From positions 2,108,001 through 2,172,000 of the forward strand of contig NZ_CP107819.1 in the NCBI RefSeq assembly GCF_036346295.1: 64,000 nt of DNA, in the 5' to 3' direction. Position numbers and translations under genes: made by a program. Within the stretch, counting starts at the first letter, position 1; the number at the start of each line of letters is the position of its first letter. Of this stretch, positions 42,655-50,504 are shown one piece after another. The DNA comes from Streptomyces sp. NBC_00536 (lineage in GTDB: Bacteria > Actinomycetota > Actinomycetes > Streptomycetales > Streptomycetaceae). The notes beneath the pieces were generated by a model, which ran no database searches, was not told the DNA's origin, and worked only from the letters and a program-made list of their open reading frames with translations.

Positions 42655-42723
42655 GCGGGTCTGGGCAGAGCCCAGGACGACGGCCCGCGGCCGGGCACCC
42701 CAGGGCTCCGCCAGGACACGGCC

Positions 42724-43095
42724 TCAGGCAGCGGCCCGGCGGTGGTACGTCGCGGCCGCCGTGTTGAGGACGACGACCCCGGCGAAGCAACCGGCCGCCA
42801 CCCCACCCGCCAGCGCGAGCAGCGCAGCGGCCCCCGCCCCGAACACCACCGCCTTGACGCCGAGTTGCGCGGCCAGCGGTACGGACCACCGGGCCTTGGG
42901 CGCCGCGAAGGCGCCCCACAGCACGGCGGCCCCGAGCGGAGCGACCACCGCCAGGGCCACGGCTCCGCCGACCGGCAGGTCACGCGTCGCGCCCCACCAG
43001 CCGAGCAGGACGAGGGCCACGACCTCCAGCAGGAAGGCGAGGCCCTCGTTGACGAGGAAGAGCGGGCGGGCCCGGCGGCGGGCGGTCGAGGACAT
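42724..43095 (-). CDS. DUF2568 small integral membrane protein
   Basis: The 123-residue protein has four hydrophobic segments (FLLEVVALVLLGWWGA, ALAVVAPLGAAVLWGAF, QLGVKAVVFGAGAAALL and GGVAAGCFAGVVVLNTA). The opening VNEGLAFLLE and the motif WGAFAAPKARWSVP are typical of DUF2568 (YrdB-like) proteins. It is an inner-membrane protein of unknown function. It is the last gene of a minus-strand run; the methyltransferase gene lies 21 bases upstream of its ATG at 43095. The third-codon GC is strongly biased, supporting coding. Confidence 0.8.
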   Translation of the reverse strand: MSSTARRRARPLFLVNEGLAFLLEVVALVLLGWWGATRDLPVGGAVALAVVAPLGAAVLWGAFAAPKARWSVPLAAQLGVKAVVFGAGAAALLALAGGVAAGCFAGVVVLNTAAATYHRRAAA

Positions 43096-43116
43096 GCGGC
43101 CACGATGACCCCTGGT

Positions 43117-43869
43117 TCAGGTCCGGGCAAGGCACAGGGTGGTCACGTATTCCTCCGTCACCGTCCCGTCGGGGAAGCGGCCGAGCAGCAGGGCACGCTC
43201 CGCGTCGAAGAACTCCCCGGCGACCCCGGGGCCCAGGACCAGGAAGGCGGAGTGACTGGCCAGGTTGGCGAGGTGCGTATCGAGGGGGATCCGGCGCGAC
43301 CAGCGGACCTCCCGGGTGGTGAAGGGGAGTTCGGCAGGGAGGCCACGCGGGGCGATGCCCGGCTCCGCGGAGAAGAGGGCCGCCACCCGCCGGTCCTGGG
43401 CGTCGATCCAGGGGACGGACACGTCCAGGTCGTTCCACCACAGGGCGAGCGCCCCGCCGGGCCTCAGCACCCGCCGCGCCTCGGGGACGGACCGGGCGGG
43501 GTCGGTCCAGTGCCAGGCCTGGGCGTAGGTGAGGAGGTCGACGGAGCCGTCGGCCAGCGGCAGCCGGTCCCCGTCCCCCCGGACCAGCGGTATCCCGGGA
43601 CGCGCCCGGCGGAATTCGGCCGCCATCCCGTCACCCGGCTCGACGCCGACGACCCGCGCCCCGCGCGCCTCCAGCAGCGCGCTGGCGATCCCGGTCCCGG
43701 CGCCCACGTCGGCGACCCGCGCCCCGTCCAGCGGCCGCCCGGCCAGCTCCTCGACGGCGTCGAACAACTCCGCCGGATACCCGGGCCGGTTGGCCCCGTA
43801 GAGCACGGCGGCGGCATCGAAGGAACGGGCCCGGGCCCGGACGTGGTCATCGCTCGGTGAGGTGGTCAT
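43117..43869 (-). CDS. Class I SAM-dependent methyltransferase
   Basis: The 250-residue protein has the SAM motif I VADVGAGTGIASALLEARGARVVGVEPG, written here as VADVGAGTGIAS and VVGVEPGDGM. Motif II is DGSVDLLTYAQAWHWTDP, and RRVLRPGGALALWWNDLD follows. It resembles the broad UbiE/COQ5-like or Methyltransf_11 group acting on small molecules. No signal or membrane segment. The start ATG 43869 lies seven bases after the stop of the gene for the 115-residue hypothetical protein upstream, so the two are probably one operon. Substrate unknown. Confidence 0.85.
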   Translation of the reverse strand: MTTSPSDDHVRARARSFDAAAVLYGANRPGYPAELFDAVEELAGRPLDGARVADVGAGTGIASALLEARGARVVGVEPGDGMAAEFRRARPGIPLVRGDGDRLPLADGSVDLLTYAQAWHWTDPARSVPEARRVLRPGGALALWWNDLDVSVPWIDAQDRRVAALFSAEPGIAPRGLPAELPFTTREVRWSRRIPLDTHLANLASHSAFLVLGPGVAGEFFDAERALLLGRFPDGTVTEEYVTTLCLART

Positions 43870-43876
43870 CGCCCCA

Positions 43877-44224
43877 TTATTCGCGGAACGCGTGCACGAC
43901 CTCGATCTTCCCCACGAGGTGGGCGTTGAACTCGGGCAGCTCCTCGGCCGGGACCCACAGCTCCAGGATCGTCTCCCCGCCCGCCTGCTGGACCGGGTAC
44001 CGGGCGAGGAACTCCGTGTCCACCTCGAAGCGGGTCACGAAGCCCGCCCCGTCGTGCTTGACGTTCCAGTCGCGGGCGATCCGGATCGCGTAGTCCTCGT
44101 TCAGGACCGGGTAGAAGATCGGCTGTTCGGGCAGCCGCGGCGGCCAGGCCCGCCAGTCGGCCGCGGCCACCAGCTCCAGCTCGACCGGCCCGGTCGGCCG
44201 CCACAAGGTTGTCGTAGTCGTCAT
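43877..44224 (-). CDS. Conserved 115-residue protein of unknown function
   Basis: The sequence LWRPTGPVELELV, RAWPPRLPEQPIFYPVLNEDYA, IRIARDWNVKHDGAGFVTRF, EVDTEFLARYPVQQAGG and LWVPAEELPEFNAHLVGKIEV belongs to a conserved actinobacterial family. I remember it being annotated as ADP-ribosylation/crystallin J1, although it shows none of the ADP-ribosylglycohydrolase metal motifs. I would treat that label as unsafe. ATG 44224 is preferred because homology starts there. It precedes the methyltransferase gene by seven bases. Confidence 0.75.
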   Translation of the reverse strand: MTTTTTLWRPTGPVELELVAAADWRAWPPRLPEQPIFYPVLNEDYAIRIARDWNVKHDGAGFVTRFEVDTEFLARYPVQQAGGETILELWVPAEELPEFNAHLVGKIEVVHAFRE

Positions 44225-44291
44225 CCCGCGACGATAGAAGGGGTCCGGGCCAGCCACTCGGCCGCCCCCGCGAGCCCCGCGCCCGCGCCGC

Positions 44292-45029
44292 TCACTGGGT
44301 GGTCATCCCGCCGTCGACGGTGAACTCCGCGCCCGTGATGTAGGCGGAGGCGTCCGAGCACAGGAACCGCACCAGCTCGCCGACCTCCTCCGGGCGCCCC
44401 ATCCGCCCCAGCGGCAGGTGTGACCAGTCCCGGCCCTCCACCGCCCGGGCGACCATCGGCGTGTCGATCGCGCCCGGGTGCACGGAGTTGACCCGGATCC
44501 CGTCCCCGGCCAGGTCGAGGGCGGCCGACCGGGTCAGCCCGCGCAGGGCGAACTTGGTGGAGCCGTAAGCCGCGTGGCCGGGTATCCCGACCAGGCCGGC
44601 GGTGGAGGAGATGTTCACGATGGACCCGCCCCCGGCCGCGCGCAGCAGCGGGGCCACCGCCTGGATGCCGAGGAAGGGGCCCAGGAGGTTGACCCGGAGC
44701 AACTCTTCGAAGCCTTCGGCGCTCTGCTGTTCCACGTGGGCGGTGCGCCACAGGGCCGCGTTGTTGACCAGGGCCGAGACGGTTCCGTACGCGGCCACCG
44801 CGGCCCGCGTCACCCCGGCCCAGCTCTCGGCGTCGGCCACGTCGTGGCGTACGTACAGGCCTTGGCCGCCCAGCGACGCGGCGACCTCGCGGCCCTCGTC
44901 CTCGCGAATGTCGGTGACGACGACCCGCGCGCCCGCCTCCGCGCACAGCCGGGCCTCGGCCGCGCCCTGGCCGCGTCCGGCGCCGGTGATGACGACGACC
45001 TTTCCGTCCAGTGCGATCAGCGCTCCCAC
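44292..45029 (-). CDS. SDR oxidoreductase, hydroxysteroid dehydrogenase-like
   Basis: The 245-residue SDR has VVITGAGRGQGAAEARLCA, NNAALWRTAHVEQQSAEGF, IVNISSTAGLVGIPGHAAYGSTKFALRGL split into SIVNISSTAGLVG and AAYGSTKFALRG, and RVNSVHPGAIDTPM. It ends with ITGAEFTVDGGMTTQ. The pattern resembles the 3-alpha/20-beta-hydroxysteroid dehydrogenase of Streptomyces and related enzymes. GTG 45029 has GGAGGG upstream. It diverges from a PadR regulator across a 123-bp gap with an AT-rich palindrome, so it is probably PadR-controlled. A steroid or xenobiotic alcohol is a plausible substrate. Confidence 0.8.
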   Translation of the reverse strand: MGALIALDGKVVVITGAGRGQGAAEARLCAEAGARVVVTDIREDEGREVAASLGGQGLYVRHDVADAESWAGVTRAAVAAYGTVSALVNNAALWRTAHVEQQSAEGFEELLRVNLLGPFLGIQAVAPLLRAAGGGSIVNISSTAGLVGIPGHAAYGSTKFALRGLTRSAALDLAGDGIRVNSVHPGAIDTPMVARAVEGRDWSHLPLGRMGRPEEVGELVRFLCSDASAYITGAEFTVDGGMTTQ

Positions 45030-45057
45030 GGCTCAGCCCTCCAGTGCGCATCACAAC

Positions 45058-45079
45058 TATTCTGATTAGGAATATTTCT
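45058..45079. promoter_or_regulatory. AT-rich palindromes between SDR and PadR genes
   Basis: TATTC (45058-45062) and GAATA (45070-45074) flank seven bases, and AGGAATATTTCT (45068-45079) is itself palindromic apart from one pair. In a very GC-rich gap this AT-rich block is a likely operator/promoter for the divergent genes. Confidence 0.5.
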
Positions 45080-45152
45080 AGCAGGCATACATGACAGGGG
45101 GAAGAGCGGCGCCGGGACCGGTCGCATTCCGTGCGGTCATAGACTGCGGACC

Positions 45153-45767
45153 GTGGCAGACGAGACGAACAGGCGCGCGCTTCCCGCGACCAGCTGGGCG
45201 GTGCTCGGGCTGCTCTCCTTCGGGGAGGAGCTGTCCGGCTACGACCTGAAGAAGTGGTCGGACCGGTCGCTCACGTTCTTCTACTGGAGCCCGTCCTTCA
45301 GCCAGATCTACAGCGAGCTGAAGCGCCTGGAGAAGGCGGGTTACGCCACCTCGCGCCTGGTCGCGCAGGAGACCGGCACCCGCGACAAGCGGGTGTACCG
45401 GATCACGGACGAGGGCATGGAGGCCGTGCGCACCTGGGCCCGCGAGGCCCCCGTCGACCCGCCCGTCCTCAAGCACGGGCCGATGCTGCGGCTGTGGCTG
45501 GGGCACCTGCTGGAGCCGGAGCAGATGCGCGAAGTGCTGGCGCGGCACCAGGAGTTCGCGGAGCAGATGCGCCTGCGGGCGGTCGCCGACGTCGAGGTCG
45601 CCAAGGACGAGGCGGCGTGGGCCCACCCCGCGCTCACCCTCAAGTGGGCCGAGCGGTACTACGCCTCCGAGCGCGACCTCGCCGCCGCCATGCTGGAGGA
45701 CATCGAGGCACTGGAGGCGGCCCGGGCGGCCGCCAGGGCGGACGCCGCGCCCCGCTCCGGCGGCTGA
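45153..45767 (+). CDS. PadR-family transcriptional regulator
   Basis: The 204-residue protein has the PadR winged helix (TSWAVLGLLSFGEELSGYDLKK, FSQIYSELKRLEKAGYATSRL and TGTRDKRVYRITDEGMEAVR). A C-terminal helical dimerisation domain follows (VLKHGPMLRLWLGHLL, LARHQEFAEQMRLRAVAD). PadR regulators typically repress the adjacent gene and release DNA on binding a phenolic or drug-like ligand. GTG 45153 is the start, with a weak ribosome site. It is divergent from the SDR gene; the VWA protein gene follows 15 bases downstream. Confidence 0.9.
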   Translation: MADETNRRALPATSWAVLGLLSFGEELSGYDLKKWSDRSLTFFYWSPSFSQIYSELKRLEKAGYATSRLVAQETGTRDKRVYRITDEGMEAVRTWAREAPVDPPVLKHGPMLRLWLGHLLEPEQMREVLARHQEFAEQMRLRAVADVEVAKDEAAWAHPALTLKWAERYYASERDLAAAMLEDIEALEAARAAARADAAPRSGG

Positions 45768-45782
45768 AGTACCCTCGGGGCC

Positions 45783-46523
45783 ATGACCGGCAGTGCGATC
45801 GATCTGCGCAAGATGGAAGAAACCGCTCCGGCGCTCGTCAGCCTGTACAAGAGCGCCGGGGTCTCGCTGCGCAAGCACGGCCTGGACGGTCAGCGGGCGG
45901 CGGTCTACCTGGTACTGGATTACTCCGGCTCGATGCGCCCGTACTACGCCGACGGCACGGTGCAGGCCTTCGCGGACCGGGTGCTCGGGCTGTCCGCGCA
46001 CCTGGACGACGACGGCCGGGTCCCGGTGGTCTTCTTCTCCACGGACATCGACGCCGTCGCGGAGATCTCACTGGAGCGGCACGCGGGCGAGGTGGACCGG
46101 ATCGTCGCGGGCCTCGGGCACATGGGCAAGACGGCCTACCACGCGGCGATGGACGCGGTCATCGACCACTACCTGGAGAGCGGGTCCACAGCCCCCGCCC
46201 TGGTGGTCTTCCAGACGGACGGCGGCCCGCTGAACAAGACGGCGGCGGAGCGCTACCTGTGCAAGGCGGCCCGGCTGCCGCTGTTCTGGCAGTTCGTCGG
46301 CTTCGGGAACACCCACAGCACCCAGTTCGACTTCCTGCGCAAGCTGGACGAGCTGCCGGTGCCGCAGGCCCGCGTCGTCGACAACGCGGGCTACTTCCAC
46401 GCCGGGGAGGACCCGCGCGCGGTGCCGGACGGGCAGTTGTACGACCGGCTGGTGGCGGAGTTCCCGTCGTGGCTGGCGGCGGCCCGTACGGCGGGCATCG
46501 TGGCGCCCGCGTCGCGCGCCTGA
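45783..46523 (+). CDS. VWA domain protein, TerF-like
   Basis: The 246-residue protein is a von Willebrand A domain with an intact metal-ion-dependent adhesion site: VYLVLDYSGSMRPYY (DxSxS), then GKTAYHAAMDAVIDHY (distal Thr) and VFQTDGGPLNKTAAERYL (Asp). The N-terminal segment LRKMEETAPALVSLYKSAGVSLRKHGL is typical of TerF/TerY-type proteins of tellurium-resistance and stress complexes. Ter proteins act in cytoplasmic chemical-stress modules, but no terD or terC gene is next to it. ATG 45783. It lies between the PadR and PPOX genes on the same strand. Confidence 0.85.
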   Translation: MTGSAIDLRKMEETAPALVSLYKSAGVSLRKHGLDGQRAAVYLVLDYSGSMRPYYADGTVQAFADRVLGLSAHLDDDGRVPVVFFSTDIDAVAEISLERHAGEVDRIVAGLGHMGKTAYHAAMDAVIDHYLESGSTAPALVVFQTDGGPLNKTAAERYLCKAARLPLFWQFVGFGNTHSTQFDFLRKLDELPVPQARVVDNAGYFHAGEDPRAVPDGQLYDRLVAEFPSWLAAARTAGIVAPASRA

Positions 46524-46559
46524 GCCGGTGTCATCGCCGGCAGGCGCTTTCATGGCGGT

Positions 46560-47063
46560 ATGACGACGAACAACTGGGCGCACTTCGAACAGGCCGAGCC
46601 GGAACTCGCCGAGGCGGTCCGGACCCGCTTCGGGCAGTACGCGCACCACGTCCTGGCGACCCTGCGCAAGGACGGCTCACCGCGGGTCAGCGGGCTCAAC
46701 ACCACCTTCCGGGGCGGTGAGCTGTGGCTCGGGATGATGCCGGGGTCCATGAAGGCCCTGGACCTGCGGCGCGACCCGCGGTTCGCGCTGCACACCAATC
46801 CGGGCGCGGACGAGGCTATGCCCGACGGGGACGTACGGATCTCCGGGCGGGCCGTGGAGATCCTCGACCCGCCCGAGCTGCACCGGTTCGCCGAGGAGTC
46901 AGGCGAGCCGCCGCACCCCTCGCACCTGTTCCGCGTGGAGCTGGCCGAGGTGGTCCACACCGGGATCGACGGCGACGACCTGGTGGTCCGCGTCTGGACC
47001 CCGGCCGACGGGCTGCGCACGATCCGCCGGGGGAACGACGACGAGCCCGCCCGGGAGGCGTGA
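46560..47063 (+). CDS. PNPOx-like flavin/F420-dependent protein
   Basis: The 167-residue protein has the split-barrel FMN/F420-binding fold of the pyridoxamine 5'-phosphate oxidase family: HHVLATLRKDGSPRVSGLNTTF, LWLGMMPGSMKALDLRRDPRFAL and GDVRISGRAVEIL. Actinobacterial members bind F420 or heme and reduce diverse substrates; this one cannot be assigned. ATG 46560 is 36 bases after the VWA stop. The last 165 bases are overlapped on the other strand by the C-terminal tail frame of the DUF1906 gene, so this gene's frame has the better claim to that stretch. Confidence 0.85.
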   Translation: MTTNNWAHFEQAEPELAEAVRTRFGQYAHHVLATLRKDGSPRVSGLNTTFRGGELWLGMMPGSMKALDLRRDPRFALHTNPGADEAMPDGDVRISGRAVEILDPPELHRFAEESGEPPHPSHLFRVELAEVVHTGIDGDDLVVRVWTPADGLRTIRRGNDDEPAREA

Positions 47064-48536
47064 GGACCGGTCGCCGTCGGGGTCATCGGCCTCGTCGTCG
47101 GCGTCGTCACTGTCCGGGGCGGTGACCGGGGCCGGGGCGGTGACCGGGGCCGGGGCGGTGACCGGGGCCGGGACCGGGACCGGGACCGTCTCGGGGGCGG
47201 TTCCGGTCCCGGGGAGGGTGATCGCGGCCGGGTTCACGTCGACCCGGTTGCGGTCGATGTTGATGGTCACGCCGTCGTAGGTCTCGTCGTGGTCGCCCTG
47301 GTACTGGTGGGCGCGGCGGCGCCCGCTCCACTGCCCGCTGCGCGCGGGCAGGCCCAGGTCGGAGTCCGAGACCGAGGCGCGGCCGTTCCAGGCCGCGGCC
47401 CACACGACGTCGGGGACGGCGCGCCCGGTGCGCGCGTATTCGGCGCTGAGCGCCTTCATCCCCGAACCGGCCGCGAGGTAGGCGGCGGCGCGGTAGCCGA
47501 GGGCGTGCAGCCGTTCGGTCCAGGCGCCGATGTAGGCGACCACCGGCCGGTCCCAGGTGGCCCGGTCGGTGTAGTTCTCCAGGTCGTTGTAGAGGACGGT
47601 GCCCGCGCCCAGGCCCAGCGAGCGGGCGGCCGAGGCGGCGCCGTCGGCGGCCGCCCGGCCCTGCGCGGCCGCGCTGTCCGGGTCGGTGGACAGCCCGGTG
47701 GAGGCGCTGTGCCAGGGCTGGCGGCCCACCCAGATCGGCATCAGGTGCCACCGGGCGCCCTGCCGCTTCACCCAGGCGGCGGTCAGCTGCGGCTGGGCGC
47801 AGGCGCGGGAGCCGCCGCCGATGTAGATGCCGACGGCCCCGAACGGGGATTCGTCGCGCCAGCCGTCCATGGTGGCCTGGCGGGGGGCCGTACAGGCGTC
47901 GAAGCCCTCCCCGGTGTAAGCGCCCGGGGTGACCGAGGCCCCCGGCCGGGGCACGGGCCGGACGGCGGGCGGACCGGGGTGGCCGGGGTGGCCCGGGGGG
48001 CCCGGGTCGTCGCCCTGGCTCCCGACCACGCGCGCGCTCTCGATCACCGCGCGGACCGTGGCGGCCGTGTCGCCGTAGGAGGCGGTGGCCATCACCCCGG
48101 ACTGGGCGAAGGAGTAGCGGAGTTCGTTGCTGGGCGTGCGGGGCGCGGCGGCGGGCAGCGCGGTGCCCACCGGTACCTCCACGGTGGGGATGTCGGCCCG
48201 CTGCGGGGCGTCCTGTACGGGCTCCAGGTGCAGGGTGTCGGCGCGGTCCACGACCGCCCGGCCCGCGCATTCGCCCTGCGGCCCGGCGTGGCCGACGTAC
48301 AGCGTGGGCAGGTCCAGGCGCACGCAGGCGTCGGGGTGGCGCTCGAGGTCGACGACCCGCCAGGTCGCGGGGAAGGTGAAGCGCAGCCCGCGGTAGTCGT
48401 AGGAGCGGCCGGGCCCGGGACCGGGCCCCTCGTCGGCGGCGGCGACCGGCCCGAGCGGGGTCAGCGCGAGGGCGACCCCGCAGGCGGAGGCCAGCAGCCG
48501 GCGCATGACCATGACATTCGACATGACTCGCGACAT
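46899..48536 (-). CDS. Secreted DUF1906 glycoside hydrolase-like protein
   Basis: The 545-codon frame has a signal peptide (MRRLLASACGVALALTPLG) and a beta-rich N-terminal region (YDYRGLRFTFPATWRVVDLE). A DUF1906 domain (Rv2525c-like, GH25-like barrel) follows at about 205-415: GFDACTAPRQATMDGW, AVGIYIGGGSRACAQPQLT, MPIWVGRQPW, YNDLENYTD and YQGDHDETYDGVTINIDRN. The tail contains three PAPVTA repeats. After about residue 475 the frame runs antisense through the PNPOx gene to 46899; a shorter protein ending within the repeat is more likely. TATACA seven bases before ATG 48536 suggests leaderless transcription. It is probably an extracellular cell-wall protein. Confidence 0.8.
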   Translation of the reverse strand: MSRVMSNVMVMRRLLASACGVALALTPLGPVAAADEGPGPGPGRSYDYRGLRFTFPATWRVVDLERHPDACVRLDLPTLYVGHAGPQGECAGRAVVDRADTLHLEPVQDAPQRADIPTVEVPVGTALPAAAPRTPSNELRYSFAQSGVMATASYGDTAATVRAVIESARVVGSQGDDPGPPGHPGHPGPPAVRPVPRPGASVTPGAYTGEGFDACTAPRQATMDGWRDESPFGAVGIYIGGGSRACAQPQLTAAWVKRQGARWHLMPIWVGRQPWHSASTGLSTDPDSAAAQGRAAADGAASAARSLGLGAGTVLYNDLENYTDRATWDRPVVAYIGAWTERLHALGYRAAAYLAAGSGMKALSAEYARTGRAVPDVVWAAAWNGRASVSDSDLGLPARSGQWSGRRRAHQYQGDHDETYDGVTINIDRNRVDVNPAAITLPGTGTAPETVPVPVPAPVTAPAPVTAPAPVTAPDSDDADDEADDPDGDRSSRLPGGLVVVPPADRAQPVGRGPDADHQVVAVDPGVDHLGQLHAEQVRGVRRLA

Positions 48537-48608
48537 GACGCTGTGTATACAGGTGCCGCGGCCTCCCGGAGATCCGGCGAGGCCGCGACCGCCCGGCTAA
48601 CTACCCGC

Positions 48609-48683
48609 CTGGTCCTGCTCCCGGTCCCGGTCCTACTCCTGGTCCTACTCCTGGTCCCGGTCCTCGTCCTGCTCCTGGTCCTG
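48609..48683. repeat. Hexamer-like CCTGGT/CCCGGT repeat at a gene end
   Basis: Degenerate units of GGTCCT/GGTCCC run across the stop codon of the minus-strand repeat-protein gene (48645). Inside the gene they encode FQDQEQDEDRDQE; beyond the stop they continue for about 36 bases. Confidence 0.75.
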
Positions 48684-49757
48684 GAACGCGGGCAGCTCGA
48701 AGACCCGAGTCCTGCCCGCGTCGTCCATCAGCTCGACCAGGGGCAGGACCAGTTCCCACAGGTCCCGCTTGTCGACCTCGCGCACGAGCGCGTCCAGTTC
48801 GCCGTCGCCCAGCAGGGCGGCGGTGTCGGCGACCACCTGGCGCCCGTCCTCGGGCAGTACGCCGACCAGCGGCAGAAACTCCCCCCACAGGCCCGTCCCC
48901 ACCACGGCCCGGACCACTCCGCGCAACACTTCGGGCGCGCGCAGCGCCTCCAGCCGGGCGACCGCCGTACGGTCCTCCTCCCCCAGCAGCGCGACGAGCG
49001 GCAGCAGCGCCTCCCACAGCCCGCGCTCGTGGGTCGCCCGGACCAGCGAATCCAGGGCCGGGGCGTCCAGCCGGGCCGTCAGCTGGGCGATCCGTTCGCG
49101 CTGTTCGCCGCTGACCATCGCGGCGACGCCGAGGGCCTCCTCCCACAGCCCGCCCGCCGCGGCCGCCCGGACCACGCCCGCGAGCCGCTCGTCACCGATC
49201 AGCCGCAGGATCTGCGGCAGCCGCTCGGGCAGGTCGACGTAGAACCCGGTCCGCAGGACCGCCTCGTCGTCGACCTGTTCGAGGATCCGGGAAAGCGCCC
49301 GGTCGCGCAGGTGGCCGACGAAGCGGCCCATGGTGAGGAAGTCGGCCGACTCGGCGAGCGTGACGGCGATGCGGACGACGAGCCCCTCGTCGAGCCGGTC
49401 GACCACCCCCGCGATCCGCCGGGGGTCCAGGTGGGCGCAGGACTCGGCGGTGAAGGCCACCGGGAGCTTCTCGATGATGTCGGCGGCCCGCCCGGGATCC
49501 AGCCGGCCCGCGACCGCCGCGGCGAGCCGGGGGCCGAGCGCCTTCTGCGAGATGGCGGCGGCCACCGCGGCGGGCACCAGCTTGGTCGCGGCGGCGATCC
49601 GGTCGAGCATCTCGGGCGCCCCGTCATAGAGCACGGCGGTGACCTGCTCCCGGAACCGGCGCACGTCCCCGGCGGGCAGCGCCTCCAGGAACCGCAGCGC
49701 CCCGGGATCCCCCTCCCCCAGCAGCCGCGCGACCTTCTCCACCTCGGCGCGGCTCAC
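48645..49757 (-). CDS. Helical-repeat protein, MgtE_N-like
   Basis: The 370-residue protein is a string of helical repeats with motifs such as LDPGRAADIIEKLPVAF, LDPRRIAGVVDRLDEGLVVRIA and VRAAAAGGLWEEALGVAAMV, then RATHERGLWEALLPLVALLG. The first part resembles the MgtE_N/HEAT-like superhelix of magnesium transporters; there is no transmembrane channel domain. It may be a cytoplasmic scaffold. The GTG 49757 overlaps the stop of a 73-residue protein gene (GTGA). The C-terminus is acidic and encoded by a hexamer array. Function unknown. Confidence 0.65.
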   Translation of the reverse strand: MSRAEVEKVARLLGEGDPGALRFLEALPAGDVRRFREQVTAVLYDGAPEMLDRIAAATKLVPAAVAAAISQKALGPRLAAAVAGRLDPGRAADIIEKLPVAFTAESCAHLDPRRIAGVVDRLDEGLVVRIAVTLAESADFLTMGRFVGHLRDRALSRILEQVDDEAVLRTGFYVDLPERLPQILRLIGDERLAGVVRAAAAGGLWEEALGVAAMVSGEQRERIAQLTARLDAPALDSLVRATHERGLWEALLPLVALLGEEDRTAVARLEALRAPEVLRGVVRAVVGTGLWGEFLPLVGVLPEDGRQVVADTAALLGDGELDALVREVDKRDLWELVLPLVELMDDAGRTRVFELPAFQDQEQDEDRDQE

Positions 49758-49975
49758 CGGAACAGCACCTTGCGCACGGCGCCCCGAGCGAGCGCGGGCA
49801 CCAGCTTCAGCGCCTCCTCGGCCGCCTCCCCCAACCCGGCGGCCCGCCGCTCCCGCTCCCCCCGCACCGCGTCGGCGAGCCGCCCCAACTCCCCACCACT
49901 CAGCCCGGCAAACACCCCGGGCGGCCCGTCCCCCCGCAACTCCGCACCCAGCCTGGCGAATTCCTCAGCACCCAC
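49754..49975 (-). CDS. Small helical protein paired with the repeat protein
   Basis: GTG 49975 has GGAGG seven bases upstream and gives a 73-residue protein: VGAEEFARLGAELRGDG, FAGLSGGELGRLADAVRGER and EEALKLVPALARGAVRKVLF. It is amphipathic, ending with a basic C-terminal helix. I do not recognise a family. Its stop overlaps the downstream GTG start by four bases, so the two products are made together and may bind each other. An upstream start at 50017 lacks a ribosome site. Confidence 0.6.
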   Translation of the reverse strand: MGAEEFARLGAELRGDGPPGVFAGLSGGELGRLADAVRGERERRAAGLGEAAEEALKLVPALARGAVRKVLFR

Positions 49976-50128
49976 GGGACGACCTCCCACGACGGCGACA
50001 CCACGACAACGGCTCACCCCCGAGCCTGATCCCGCTTTGACTAATAGTCAATACTCGCGGGTAGCGCCCGTACGGAGGCCGCCGAACCGCAACCTCGCCC
50101 ACGGCCCCGGCACCCCGCACGAGGGTCT

Positions 50129-50429
50129 GTTGCGTTGCTGCCGCTGGGCAAGAAGCCGGGGTGGCCGCCGACGTGGACGCGTCGGCAGTTGATCGACGGC
50201 ATACGCCGGCGGACCAGGACTGGTGCGCCGTGGCGGGACGTTCCGGCGTTCGCGCGGCGGATTGACCACCAAGTTGCACCTGGCGGTCGAGCAGGGTCAG
50301 AAGCCGCTCTAGCTCCTCGTCACCGCCTGGCAGCTGAAGAGGCACCGCGCGGTGGCGACGGCATACGACAAGCCGGCTGTCCGCTACGAAGCGACCGTAC
50401 TGGTCGCTGCCATCAATGAGTGGTCGTGA
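50129..50429 (+). pseudogene. IS5-family transposase remnant
   Basis: Three pieces of an IS5 transposase lie in different frames: LLPLGKKPGWPPTWTRRQLI and RRRTRTGAPWRDVP (N-terminus), GLTTKLHLAVEQGQKPL (middle, followed by TAG), and RHRAVATAYDKPAVRY with AAINEWS and TGA 50427-50429 (C-terminus). The catalytic core has been deleted. Confidence 0.8.
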
Positions 50430-50504
50430 CAAGCACCAGAGCGGGGCGGAAGGTTCCGGGAAAACCCTTCGGGGACATCGCTACTGACCTGCCACCCTGG
50501 TGAG

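Noticed and set aside
43877..44224. ADP-ribosylglycohydrolase/crystallin label for the 115-residue protein
   Set aside because: It has none of the Asp metal motifs seen in the real family members at 60786-64000.
50135..50419. A 94-residue hypothetical gene
   Set aside because: It is a frame through transposase fragments with a different true frame in each part.
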